Source: JBBIJO01 sp037445895 (lineage in GTDB: Bacteria; Bacteroidota; Ignavibacteria; Kapaibacteriales; UBA2268). From it: DNA of 64,000 nucleotides. The stretch covers positions 25,215 through 89,214 of the forward strand of contig JBBIJO010000009.1 in assembly GCA_037445895.1 (NCBI GenBank). The letters run 5' to 3'. How positions within the stretch are numbered: position 1 is the first letter of the stretch; the number at the start of each line of letters is the position of its first letter. The notes below the pieces were generated by a model. It was not told the origin of the DNA. It saw only the letters and a list, made by a program, of their open reading frames with translations, and did not search any database. Positions 17,331 to 26,263 of this stretch are shown here, piece by piece. The translations under genes and the position numbers were made by a program.

Positions 17331-19284
17331 CTCCACTTTTGATTAGCCCTTCTAAGTCTTGTATCCATATAGAGCATTCAGCATCGCTGGGCATACGCCA
17401 ATCCCCACGTGGCGATAGTGCAACAGTCCCTACTTTCGGCCCATCGGGCATACAGCTTCTTTTGAATTGATTAGCGAAGAAGCGTTTTACAAAATTGTCC
17501 AACCACCGTGCAATTTCCAGTTTCGTATACTTTTCCCCAAAAGCTAACGTTGCAAGAAAATAAATCTTTTTAGGTTTAAAGCCATAGCGAAGGAAATAAT
17601 ACAAAAAGAAATCATTTAAATCGAACGGACCGACTATTTCTTCTGTTTTCTGCGAAATTTCTCCATTTTCGTCGGAAGGCAAAAGTTCTGGCGAAATTGG
17701 AGTTTCGACGATATCGAGCAAACGCTGGGAAATCTCGCCGCGGTAAACTTCCTCGGCTACCCAAAGAATCACATAACGAACCAAAGTCTTAGGAACACCG
17801 GCATTTACATTATACATCGACATATGGTCGGCATTATATGTTGACCAACCAAGAGCAATTTCCGATAAATCGCCAGTTCCTACAACCAATCCATTATATT
17901 TATTTCCAATGTCCATCAATATTTGTGTTCTTTCCCTTGCTTGTGCATTTTCGAAAACAACATCGTGGGTATCGATAGTCAAACCAATATCTGCCAAATG
18001 CTTCGCAACAGAGTCGCGAATATCGATTTCCTCGAACGAAACACCGAAAAGCCGAGCTAATTCTTCTGCATTAGTCTTGGTGCGTTCACTTGTCCCGAAA
18101 CCTGGCATAACAATGGAGTGAATCCCCTTTTTATCGTACGAAAGCTTCTCGAACGCTTGCAATGAAACAAGCAGAGCAAGGGTTGAATCCAACCCCCCAG
18201 AAAGACCAACGACAATATCTTTTGAGCCGATATGGATTAATCGGCGAGCAAGCCCTGCCGACTGAATTTCGAACACTTCTTTGCATACTTTGCTTCGCTC
18301 GGGTGATTCTTGCGGTAGGAAGGGGAATGGATTGACTTTCCTGTGTAGTTGCTCGGCTTCCGATTTTTTAATATCGATTTCGATGTATCTAAATTCCTTT
18401 CGTAATGAAATATCACGAAAGGAGTCGTTCTTTTGCCGTTCGCTTTCGAGAAGTTCAAGGTCAACATCGGCAACAAGGGAATCGCCTTCCAATCGAAAGC
18501 GTTTGCTTTCGGCAAGTATGCGCCCATTTTCCGCAATTAAGGAATGTCCCGAAAAAACCAAATCGGTCGAGGATTCCCAACAGCTACTGTCGGCATACAC
18601 ATAAGCACAGTTTCCACGTGCCGATTGGGTTACAACAAGATTACGACGATAATCGAACTTCCCAACATAATCATCGCTGGCACTCAAATTGAGAATCACT
18701 TTGGCGCCGCCAAGGCATAGTTCAAAACTTGGAGGCATAATGCTCCAAAGATCCTGGCAAATTTCAACACCAAAGGTAACGTTGTTGTTACTTTTTGAAA
18801 CAAAAATCAAGCCTGAACCAAAGGGAATTTTTTTGCCTAATAAATCAACGGTATCAAAATCTGCGACCGAACCCGAAGCAAACCAACGCTTTTCGTAGTA
18901 TTCACCCGAGTTAGCAAGAAAGGTTTTTGGCACAATTCCAGCTATTTCGCCATCGCACAAAACAACAGCACAATTGAAAATTCTATCCCGAAAAATAAGC
19001 GGCACACCAACCACAATTGCGTAGTTACGACCCCGGGAAAATTCTTTAAGGTGCGCTACCCCTTCTATGCTTTTAGATTGCAACTCTTTTTGAAAGAACA
19101 AATCCCCACAAGTGTATCCCGTAATTGATAATTCCGGAAAAATTACAATTTCGACCTTTTCCTTTTCGATTTTTTTACATTTTTCGATAATCTTATCGAC
19201 GTTGAAATCTACGTTTGCTACACGTAACACGGGAGAAACAACCCCAATCCGTAAGTAGTCGAAATTTTGACGCGATACCTTCAT
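17323..19284 (-). CDS. nadE: Glutamine-dependent NAD(+) synthase
   Basis: The 653-residue protein converts deamido-NAD to NAD using ATP and glutamine, the last step of NAD biosynthesis. The N-terminal nitrilase-type glutaminase domain (about 10-290) has the catalytic triad E51 (FPELSITGYTCGD), K120 (IVPKTFL) and C176 (GVEICQDLW). The C-terminal synthetase domain (about 330-650) has the ATP-pyrophosphatase loop SGGLDS at 362-367 and downstream motifs GTGDLSEIALGWSTY and NVNAGVPKTLV. The length matches the fused glutamine-dependent family. ATG start at 19284. It lies 57 bases after the GT9 gene and overlaps the response regulator at its 3' end. Confidence 0.97.
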   Translation of the reverse strand: MKVSRQNFDYLRIGVVSPVLRVANVDFNVDKIIEKCKKIEKEKVEIVIFPELSITGYTCGDLFFQKELQSKSIEGVAHLKEFSRGRNYAIVVGVPLIFRDRIFNCAVVLCDGEIAGIVPKTFLANSGEYYEKRWFASGSVADFDTVDLLGKKIPFGSGLIFVSKSNNNVTFGVEICQDLWSIMPPSFELCLGGAKVILNLSASDDYVGKFDYRRNLVVTQSARGNCAYVYADSSCWESSTDLVFSGHSLIAENGRILAESKRFRLEGDSLVADVDLELLESERQKNDSFRDISLRKEFRYIEIDIKKSEAEQLHRKVNPFPFLPQESPERSKVCKEVFEIQSAGLARRLIHIGSKDIVVGLSGGLDSTLALLVSLQAFEKLSYDKKGIHSIVMPGFGTSERTKTNAEELARLFGVSFEEIDIRDSVAKHLADIGLTIDTHDVVFENAQARERTQILMDIGNKYNGLVVGTGDLSEIALGWSTYNADHMSMYNVNAGVPKTLVRYVILWVAEEVYRGEISQRLLDIVETPISPELLPSDENGEISQKTEEIVGPFDLNDFFLYYFLRYGFKPKKIYFLATLAFGEKYTKLEIARWLDNFVKRFFANQFKRSCMPDGPKVGTVALSPRGDWRMPSDAECSIWIQDLEGLIKSGDE

Positions 19285-19341
19285 CTTCTATTCGATTATA
19301 CTCCCCTAAATACACGCAAAACTAATGCCAAAAATAATCAT

Positions 19342-20433
19342 CTAAGGTTCTGGCACCGGAAGAAGGTTCTTAATTTCCTGAAAAACTCTCGAAGGAAAAA
19401 TGTAATCCATACAAAAATAATTGGGATTAATACATTTGGGGCTAAAAAAGCATTGACACGCTTTTTCGGGTTCGACTATGATTCCTCTTCCGTAAAGTTC
19501 AAATTCGTGACGATTAAAAATATTGTTAAACAGAACAACCTTCTTTCGAAGCCCAATGGCAATATGTAATGCCAATGTTACTGCTGTAACGACCAAATCG
19601 CAGTGATTTACAAGCAAAATAAACTTTTTTAAGTCGAAGTGCCCGATATATGTTGCGCCAGTCTTTTTTGCAAACTCGCGATTCTTTTTGTCTTCCGATT
19701 TACCACCAAGCAAAAGTGGGAAATAGCCGTTCTCGAGCAGTAATTGTATCAGCTCTATCCAATTGTGGTCGGGCCATAATCGCGAAGTCCAACGCTCCCC
19801 ACAACCAGTGTTCAAGCCAACAATTGGAGACTGCTTCGTAGTTAAATGCCAACTTATTCCTTCTTCGACATCAACAATATATTCTTCGCCTTTGTATTTC
19901 CAACCAGCCATTTCGAATATTTCCTCGAGATACGACTTAGTATTATCCCGGTTTACTGGGTCGAAAATACCTGTTGTAAATTTGTGCTCGCTTAAACTAT
20001 TCACAGGAGCTGGTTTACCATCCTTCAATGTAAACCCATACTTTTCTCTTGCTTTTAAAGATTTTGCTAACGCACAAGCTTGGGGGTCTTTATCTAAATT
20101 AATTACTTTATAAAACTCTGTTTGTTGCAAAATAAGTATGGTTTCGAAATTAAACGGCAGAACTCTATCGACGACCGAAGGCACAATCTCGGGGGTCAAG
20201 GTAACCCACCAAATAGACGATTTAGGATGTTCAGCAAAAATGCGATGTATCAAAGGAGTAGTTCGAATGACATCTCCAACCGCACCTAACTTGATAATAA
20301 GAATTATATTTTCGCGCGGAGCATAAAAACGACAATCGGAACAAACCACCCCAAATTGTTTATGGGGATAACAAGGAACATCGCCCCGAAAAAACTTACA
20401 ATCAGGATAAAAAATTACTTTTTTTCGACTCAT
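19342..20433 (-). CDS. Glycosyltransferase family 9 (heptosyltransferase-like)
   Basis: The 363-residue protein belongs to the ADP-heptose:LPS heptosyltransferase superfamily, which builds LPS core or other surface glycans. The nucleotide-sugar fold opens with ILIIKLGAVGDVIRTTPL (about 44-61). The acceptor-proximal part follows, and the C-terminal half has VGLNTGCGERWTSRLWP and the sugar-binding loop ending VTAVTLALHIAIGLRKKVV. It is flanked by cysteines: C12, C21, C31 and C34 at the N-terminus and C326, C328, C334 and C341 at the C-terminus, which suggests a bound metal. The start ATG overlaps the previous stop as ATGA, so it is translationally coupled to the outer-membrane protein gene. Confidence 0.92.
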   Translation of the reverse strand: MSRKKVIFYPDCKFFRGDVPCYPHKQFGVVCSDCRFYAPRENIILIIKLGAVGDVIRTTPLIHRIFAEHPKSSIWWVTLTPEIVPSVVDRVLPFNFETILILQQTEFYKVINLDKDPQACALAKSLKAREKYGFTLKDGKPAPVNSLSEHKFTTGIFDPVNRDNTKSYLEEIFEMAGWKYKGEEYIVDVEEGISWHLTTKQSPIVGLNTGCGERWTSRLWPDHNWIELIQLLLENGYFPLLLGGKSEDKKNREFAKKTGATYIGHFDLKKFILLVNHCDLVVTAVTLALHIAIGLRKKVVLFNNIFNRHEFELYGRGIIVEPEKACQCFFSPKCINPNYFCMDYIFPSRVFQEIKNLLPVPEP

Positions 20434-21173
20434 TTTCCAAATCTATATTGAATTACAAATCCTGCAAAGAAATTATAGACAGGGTTTTCCTTCGTCTCGT
20501 TAGTATTTGTTGGAGTAAGCAACTCGCCGCGAGCATCGTCTTTGAATAAAAGATTCACATAGCAAACTCCGGCAAATATATTAACATACCAAGGATGCAC
20601 AACCTCGCCAACGAATCCGAGTCGCAATCCGGTCCCAAAACGAGATACAGCATTCTTAAATGAGTTATCTTTGATAAACACTGAGTCGTAATTCGTATAA
20701 TCTATTCGGACCCTATAATTGCTTTTTCCAACAAAGGCTCCACGAACGTCGAACTCGGTGTAAGCATTAACATTAGCGAAAGGAAGCTTGAACATATTAT
20801 ATCGAAATCCCAAAGTCAATGTTGGAATATCTATGGCATGGCGTAAGTAAAATGTAACAGACGCCGTATATGGAATCCTATATAATGAGCGGTAGAATAC
20901 GTATTCCAATCCGAAAGGGATTGCAAACTTACCTTTTGAATCGAGTTGCCAAACAGTTTTCAAAGTAATTGCATTTTGGAATCCAAAGAAACCTCCGCCT
21001 AAAGTTTCGTCTGCTGTGACTGTGCGTGGCGAAGACGTAGCCGCTTTGTTTCCAAAAATCGTTGTTGGTTCAACCCCAAATTCTACCGACAAATCTTTAA
21101 ATTGCCCAAAACTTAGTCCAAAAGCAAGAAACATTAAGAACAAAATTATTATCGAGTTACGCAACATAAACAT
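20430..21173 (-). CDS. Outer-membrane beta-barrel protein, unknown function
   Basis: The 247-residue protein has a signal peptide (MFMLRNSIIILFLMFLAFGL, cleavage near SFGQ). The mature part has alternating hydrophobic strands rich in Tyr and Phe (PFGLEYVFYRSLYRIPYTAS, TLGFRYNMFK) and ends in a C-terminal aromatic strand (GFVIQYRFGK), typical of small outer-membrane barrels. An ATG two codons in (21167, MLRNS) is an alternative start. It sits 12 bases after a GT2 gene and overlaps the GT9 start, so it may belong to a surface-glycan operon. The specific function is not recognisable. Confidence 0.82.
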   Translation of the reverse strand: MFMLRNSIIILFLMFLAFGLSFGQFKDLSVEFGVEPTTIFGNKAATSSPRTVTADETLGGGFFGFQNAITLKTVWQLDSKGKFAIPFGLEYVFYRSLYRIPYTASVTFYLRHAIDIPTLTLGFRYNMFKLPFANVNAYTEFDVRGAFVGKSNYRVRIDYTNYDSVFIKDNSFKNAVSRFGTGLRLGFVGEVVHPWYVNIFAGVCYVNLLFKDDARGELLTPTNTNETKENPVYNFFAGFVIQYRFGK

Positions 21174-21185
21174 TCCACGTTGTTT

Positions 21186-22217
21186 TTAAAATCTTTCTTT
21201 AATACTATACCTCGCCTTTTCTGCCGAGGATTTAATGTTCATTTCCCCAAGCAATCCAATAGAAACCATTTGTGCACCAAAAATAATCAAGGTGATTCCG
21301 AAAAGCAGCAAAGGTCTATTGCTCAAATAGGTTTCTCCCATAATCCATTCAACCAGCAAATACAAATTTATCAAAAATCCTAAAAAAGTAACTATTGTTC
21401 CAATCGTTCCGAAAAAGTGCAAAGGTCGCTGCATATATCTTGTTGTAATCATTACCGTTAGAAGATCGAGAAAACCTTTAATAAAACGAGCCGAGCCGAA
21501 CTTTGTCCTTCCATACTTCCTCGGATGGTGGCGAACGGGAATTTCTGTCACTTTAAAACCATCCCAATGGGCAAGGACTGGAATATAACGATGCATTTCG
21601 CCATAAACATTAAGCTGTTTGACCACAACATTTTTGTATGCTTTCAACCCACAATTGAAATCGTGAAGACGTATCCCACTCACAATAGAAGTAACAAAAT
21701 TAAAGAGCTTCGAAGGCAATAATTTATTTAACGGGTCTCGTCGGACTTTTTTCCAACCGGAGACAAGGTCGTACCCTTCGCGAATTTTATTAAGCAAGTT
21801 CGGAATTTCTTCGGGGTCATCTTGCAAATCGGCATCCATCGTTACGACTATTTTCCCCCGTGCCGCTTGAAATCCCAGCGAAAGAGCAGCAGATTTCCCG
21901 TAATTTCGACGTAAACTTATACAATGGAATCTTGGGTTTAAAAAATTTAGCCTCCGTATTTCCTCGCGTGAACTATCGGTTGAACCATCGTCAACAAAAA
22001 TAACTTCGTAATTACCTTTGGCAACTTCGGCGAGCACCGACTCGAGCTTTGCGCCAAGCTCAGCAATCGAATCTTGTTCATTATATAATGGAATAACAAC
22101 ACTTACAAGAGGCATTCTTCTTTGCTTTTGCCCTTGGAACTGATGAACTTGCCCTTGTTTTTTGGGACGATTGGTTCCATCGAAGTTCTGTTTATTCTGG
22201 TCTTTTTCGTTTTGCAT
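21186..22217 (-). CDS. GT2 glycosyltransferase with two C-terminal membrane helices (polyprenyl-phosphate type)
   Basis: The 343-residue protein has a Lys/Gln-rich leader of about 35 residues, then a GT-A domain: VSVVIPLYNEQDSIAEL, VIFVDDGSTDSSRE and the DXD-like VTMDADLQDDPEEIPN. The acceptor region includes LHDFNCGLKAYK. Two membrane helices follow near 255-285 and 295-320. This is the architecture of DPM1/GtrB/ArnC-like enzymes that load a sugar from UDP or GDP onto undecaprenyl phosphate at the inner membrane. It is 20 bases downstream of the small T9SS gene and 12 bases before the outer-membrane barrel gene. The sugar cannot be deduced. Confidence 0.92.
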   Translation of the reverse strand: MQNEKDQNKQNFDGTNRPKKQGQVHQFQGQKQRRMPLVSVVIPLYNEQDSIAELGAKLESVLAEVAKGNYEVIFVDDGSTDSSREEIRRLNFLNPRFHCISLRRNYGKSAALSLGFQAARGKIVVTMDADLQDDPEEIPNLLNKIREGYDLVSGWKKVRRDPLNKLLPSKLFNFVTSIVSGIRLHDFNCGLKAYKNVVVKQLNVYGEMHRYIPVLAHWDGFKVTEIPVRHHPRKYGRTKFGSARFIKGFLDLLTVMITTRYMQRPLHFFGTIGTIVTFLGFLINLYLLVEWIMGETYLSNRPLLLFGITLIIFGAQMVSIGLLGEMNIKSSAEKARYSIKERF

Positions 22218-22237
22218 TCTAAATCAACTCCTTCGAC

Positions 22238-23011
22238 TCACAGTTTAATCATTTTATATAACAATATCTTCCCTCCGCATTCAATTTTCAAAAAATATAT
22301 ACCTTTTGCTAGATTATCGACGAAAAAAGTGTTCAATTCTGAATTTGCTGTGCCACTTAAATATCGATTTCCAAAAACATCATACATCGAAAAACGAAAT
22401 TCCTTCGAGATTGAATTCTGTATTGCAAAGTAATTATCGAAGGGGTTCGGACTAATTACAAATGCGTTTTCATATTGATTATCTTTTACCGAACTGGGTT
22501 CTTGTAATTTAATTTTCACATAAAATTTATCGAGAAATTCATTATCGACGTTCGTCTTTGTTTTTTCCTTCATATTTACTTGAAAAAGAGTTCCAAGATA
22601 TTCATCGACAATCCAGGCATATTCGTATTCTTCGGAAAGTGGTCGCCATTCGAACCCCACTTTCAACCCAAAATCGTGCATTGCATAAACAAGAAATTTA
22701 ACTGTATCATCGTAATTTGTCGGGAAGGGTTTAATATCTACATAAGACCATATATTGCTTTTCATCAGTGAATCATAAAATATAAATACGCAATAAACGC
22801 CGAACGAACCAGGCGGAATAAAAGGAGGAAGTTCGGATTCTCCGAGAGCTGTATCCAAACCATTAGTTGCAAGTTTATCGAAGCCAAGAACTAGTTTATC
22901 GAATTGAATGGAATCGTTGCCCCATACTGTTAAACGTAACCGCAGTGGTTCTTGCGAGAAAACATTAATCCCACACAATAGAACGCAAAAAAATACAAAT
23001 ATTTTCCTCAT
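22238..23011 (-). CDS. Small secreted protein with T9SS sorting domain
   Basis: The 257-residue protein has a signal peptide (MRKIFVFFCVLLCGINVFSQ, cleavage after SQ). The middle has no recognised domain. The last ~75 residues are a type IX sorting domain: VISPNPFDNYFAIQN, then the strand RFSMYDVFGNRYLSG and the ending GIYFLKIECGGK, IKL. It is the last of the five T9SS cargo genes transcribed leftward and starts at ATG 23011 after a GGAAA Shine-Dalgarno. A strong hairpin separates it from the preceding 1,044-residue gene. Confidence 0.85.
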   Translation of the reverse strand: MRKIFVFFCVLLCGINVFSQEPLRLRLTVWGNDSIQFDKLVLGFDKLATNGLDTALGESELPPFIPPGSFGVYCVFIFYDSLMKSNIWSYVDIKPFPTNYDDTVKFLVYAMHDFGLKVGFEWRPLSEEYEYAWIVDEYLGTLFQVNMKEKTKTNVDNEFLDKFYVKIKLQEPSSVKDNQYENAFVISPNPFDNYFAIQNSISKEFRFSMYDVFGNRYLSGTANSELNTFFVDNLAKGIYFLKIECGGKILLYKMIKL

Positions 23012-23047
23012 TTTCCAATAATTAATTAATTATTTTTTATCAAACAA

Positions 23048-23077
23048 CAATGGGCAACACCAAGATGTTGCCCATTG
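23048..23077 (-). terminator. 12-bp perfect hairpin downstream of the 1,044-residue gene
   Basis: The arms CAATGGGCAACA (23048-23059) and TGTTGCCCATTG (23066-23077) flank a 6-base loop. It lies 29 bases past the stop at 23106. A T-run at 23079-23084 follows on the plus strand, while on the minus strand the hairpin is followed by TTGTTTG. It probably terminates the large T9SS transcript or limits read-through. Confidence 0.5.
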
Positions 23078-23105
23078 ATTTTTTAACATTTCGGTGTGAA
23101 GGTAA

Positions 23106-26100
23106 TTACTTCACAATGTTAAGATATTGAACGATGGTTTCGCCGTTTACAATCATCTTGCACAGATATTGCCCGCTTGCAAAATCGTAGGCATTGATTG
23201 ACAAATGATTTTCGACGCCTGCTTTTGCAAAACCATCTACCAAAGTCTTGACTTCGTTCCCAAGAACATCGGAAAGAACAATACGCACTTGACCATCTTG
23301 GCTTAAAGTATAAGCAAGGATGGCAGTTCCGCTAACTGGATTTGGATAAACCGTCAACGTATTAAGTTCCGATGCCTTAGAAACAAGGATACGAATTGTA
23401 TTGCTCGATTTGTTGATAACAATCGAATTGTTAGCTCTATCAATTTTACCAAGTGTTTCGCCCGTAATTGCATCGACAAAAGTATATTCATTTCGTGGGT
23501 TATCGATTGAAATCGACAATGGGTATTCTATGCCCTGCAATTTGAATACAGGATTGGACGCATCTTCCATCAAAGAGTTGTTAACGAATCGGATGTCGAA
23601 CATATCGCTGAACGGGATTGGTGGCAACTCGAACTGAGTTACATCAAATCCTTTCTCGGGTGCAAGGTATAGAGTCTTCTCGTGTTGACCATTATCGGCA
23701 ATATTAACTCTTATGCTTTGTTCAACGGCACGTTCTTTTGCCGAAGGCTCATCGAACCCAATCGGTTTTTCGCGACCAATCAAACGCAAATATCCGTGGG
23801 CATTGACTTTAATCCAATAACCAAGCCCCGGACGAAGTTCAGAGATTTCTTCGTAACCGCGATTTGTCTTGTAACCCCAAACTCCGTGTTGTCGAACATA
23901 AACTGGATTAGGAACTTCGAGCCCAAACGGTGTAAATGTAATTTGGCTTACGGAAAGAGGAGTTGTTACACAACCAATAGTATTCCAGCCAGGATATAAT
24001 TTAATAGAATCGCCGGAACCGGGCACGGAGATTTCGTATATGTATGAACCGGCAAATTTAGTGTCGACCGTATCGCTATACTTAATGAAATAACCGACGC
24101 CGACGCGGAGCAACTCATCGAATTGATATTGATTTTGCGACCAGAAGAATGGTTTGTTGATTGCATTTGGATAGAATACATTCCACATATTATTTATCGG
24201 TCGAACTGGCAAAGAAAGCAAATTCCAACCTTTCTTTATAATGGGATTACCATACTCATCGAGATAACTGATGACTCTTGCAGGAGTGTATTCGATGATA
24301 AACGAGGTAACTCGTGGGTCGGTTATTGTATAGGAGAATTTCGTTCCACCCAAGTTCGTAGCACGCCGCATATTCACCGCCGGGAATAATTGTCCGTTTG
24401 CCGTATCGCGCAAGAAGAGATTAGCTCCCTCGGGGAAATCCTCGGTATCCCAATAAATAACAATTGGATAGAAATGGGCTGAATCAACGCGCATCCGAAC
24501 AAGGAAAATATGTGATTGCAAAGTATCGTCGGCACTTCGAATATCGCGCGATACACAGTATTTTGGAGTTCCATCAGCATCGTCGTCATCGGGCGAAAAA
24601 TTCCCAAAGCCATACTTAACACTATCCTTAACGCCTGCTGGTGCATTATTGGGGGGGAAGAACCTAGCATTAAATTCCCCATAAGGCATTTCGCTTTCCC
24701 AAGGATACTCTCCAAACAATGTATCGATACTTATCGAGGCTCTCTTTCCTGTTCCAAAAATCAGCTTCACTGGGTCGCCAAAGCCACCCTTTGGCACCAA
24801 GGAAAGGTTAATTCCTCCGGGTTTAGTATTGTTATACCATTCAATCGGATTACGAAAATAGATAAACGTTATTTTCAATCTAACAGGGTTTACGTCGGCA
24901 GTATGCGATTTAAAAGTAATATACCCAACATATATCCCATTATATTCAGGCCCGGGGTTATTAAGTAAAGTCGGGTTGCATCGAACTTCAATTTGAACTT
25001 CTTTATCCAAAGCAGTAAGTCTTCCGAAAATAGGGGTTCCAAGAGCGTCGTCGCCAAGAATGTTATTATCGATGTAATCGATGTAGCAATAGCGCGTTGG
25101 GGCACCACAACCACCTTTATTATTTGGTCCCAGCACGGTTCTAAACTGTAGCCACGGTTGGTCGGTCTCAATTTCGACATCGAGCAAACGTGTTCGTGCT
25201 GCTTCATTCATAAGTCGGAAGTTCCTTCTCCCGTAGAAAATACCCGATGGAGCGTTTTCATCCACAGTAATAGGATCGCGCATTTCCCAAAGAGCACCGT
25301 CGTCATCAATTTGTGCAATTGCTGGCTGCAAGCCAATGCCTCGTTCGAGCAGAAAACCGAAACGCGGAACATTATCGCTAATTCGCAAATAGATGACACC
25401 GGGCAGATGTGGTTCGTCATTCCAGTTTGGGAAGGGACTATTGTCGACTCCGGCTAAACCTGTTGTTGCAGACGGATCCGGATAGTCTTGTTGCACAAGA
25501 CGACCCTTCCAAATAGGACGATATTTCTTGAACGGTGCCTCTAACCGAATATTCAAATCGTTGTATTTAATTGTATCGGTCCCGATAATAAGCGGTGTGT
25601 TGCTTGCTATACCAACTGGTTGACCAGCCTTTGGAACCAACATAAATCGAATATACAAAAGAACCGAGAACGATTCGCTAATCGGCAGTGGTTGCGTCGA
25701 AGTCCCAACTATTCGAATACTTCTACCTTTTGTATAGTCTTGGTAAGGTGTCGAAGGATTAAGATATTTTCGATAGCTGGTATCCTTGTCATCCATCCAT
25801 GTAATATTAAAGTCCTTTGCGAGAGTATGATACTTGTATTTTTCGTCGGCAAAATAATTCAACTCGCGGCGTCCAAAAGTTTGCACACCTAATGCCCGCA
25901 ATGCAGAAGAGTCATACAATACTTTAAATTGAAAACTCTTAATAGGATCGGCAATATAAATGTCTTTTGTTTCTTCGCGAGTATACCACTTGTTTTCGAT
26001 GAAAACAGGAACCAAAAATTCGCGAGGATGATTTGGATCCGTCGAAGGTGGAATCCAAATACGACCATCCGGATACCAATTGGCATCCCAATCGCCATCG

Positions 26101-26240
26101 GCACCTGTGAGCGACAAACGGGGAATCTCCGGTATCTGTCCCTGTCCCTGTGCAAATGGCACAGCAAGACCAACTCCCAGAGCTATCAGAAGCCCTAATA
26201 GCAGCTTCGAAAATCCTTTGTAAAACGTTTGGTTAAACAT
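23106..26240 (-). CDS. Large T9SS-exported protein with cohesin-like N-terminal region
   Basis: The 1,044-residue protein has a signal peptide (hydrophobic 11-31, cleavage near AQGQ). Residues ~70-200 look like a cohesin-type beta-sandwich (SFQFKVLYDSSALRALGV, then FSVLLYIRFMLVPKAG). The middle contains a BACON-like stretch (DQPWLQFRTVLG, then YNGIYVGYITFKSHTADVNP) and a T9SS-protein stretch (KGWNLLSLPVRP, YPGWNTIGCVTTPL) common in FCB secreted proteins. The last ~80 residues are a T9SS type A domain: LTVYPNPVSGTAILAYTL, VRIVLSDVLGNEVKTLVDG and QYLNIVK. AGGAGG at 26245-26250, four bases before the ATG, supports the start. Likely surface anchored; the function is unknown. Confidence 0.87.
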   Translation of the reverse strand: MFNQTFYKGFSKLLLGLLIALGVGLAVPFAQGQGQIPEIPRLSLTGADGDWDANWYPDGRIWIPPSTDPNHPREFLVPVFIENKWYTREETKDIYIADPIKSFQFKVLYDSSALRALGVQTFGRRELNYFADEKYKYHTLAKDFNITWMDDKDTSYRKYLNPSTPYQDYTKGRSIRIVGTSTQPLPISESFSVLLYIRFMLVPKAGQPVGIASNTPLIIGTDTIKYNDLNIRLEAPFKKYRPIWKGRLVQQDYPDPSATTGLAGVDNSPFPNWNDEPHLPGVIYLRISDNVPRFGFLLERGIGLQPAIAQIDDDGALWEMRDPITVDENAPSGIFYGRRNFRLMNEAARTRLLDVEIETDQPWLQFRTVLGPNNKGGCGAPTRYCYIDYIDNNILGDDALGTPIFGRLTALDKEVQIEVRCNPTLLNNPGPEYNGIYVGYITFKSHTADVNPVRLKITFIYFRNPIEWYNNTKPGGINLSLVPKGGFGDPVKLIFGTGKRASISIDTLFGEYPWESEMPYGEFNARFFPPNNAPAGVKDSVKYGFGNFSPDDDDADGTPKYCVSRDIRSADDTLQSHIFLVRMRVDSAHFYPIVIYWDTEDFPEGANLFLRDTANGQLFPAVNMRRATNLGGTKFSYTITDPRVTSFIIEYTPARVISYLDEYGNPIIKKGWNLLSLPVRPINNMWNVFYPNAINKPFFWSQNQYQFDELLRVGVGYFIKYSDTVDTKFAGSYIYEISVPGSGDSIKLYPGWNTIGCVTTPLSVSQITFTPFGLEVPNPVYVRQHGVWGYKTNRGYEEISELRPGLGYWIKVNAHGYLRLIGREKPIGFDEPSAKERAVEQSIRVNIADNGQHEKTLYLAPEKGFDVTQFELPPIPFSDMFDIRFVNNSLMEDASNPVFKLQGIEYPLSISIDNPRNEYTFVDAITGETLGKIDRANNSIVINKSSNTIRILVSKASELNTLTVYPNPVSGTAILAYTLSQDGQVRIVLSDVLGNEVKTLVDGFAKAGVENHLSINAYDFASGQYLCKMIVNGETIVQYLNIVK

Positions 26241-26263
26241 AAAACCTCCTAAATTGTGAACGA

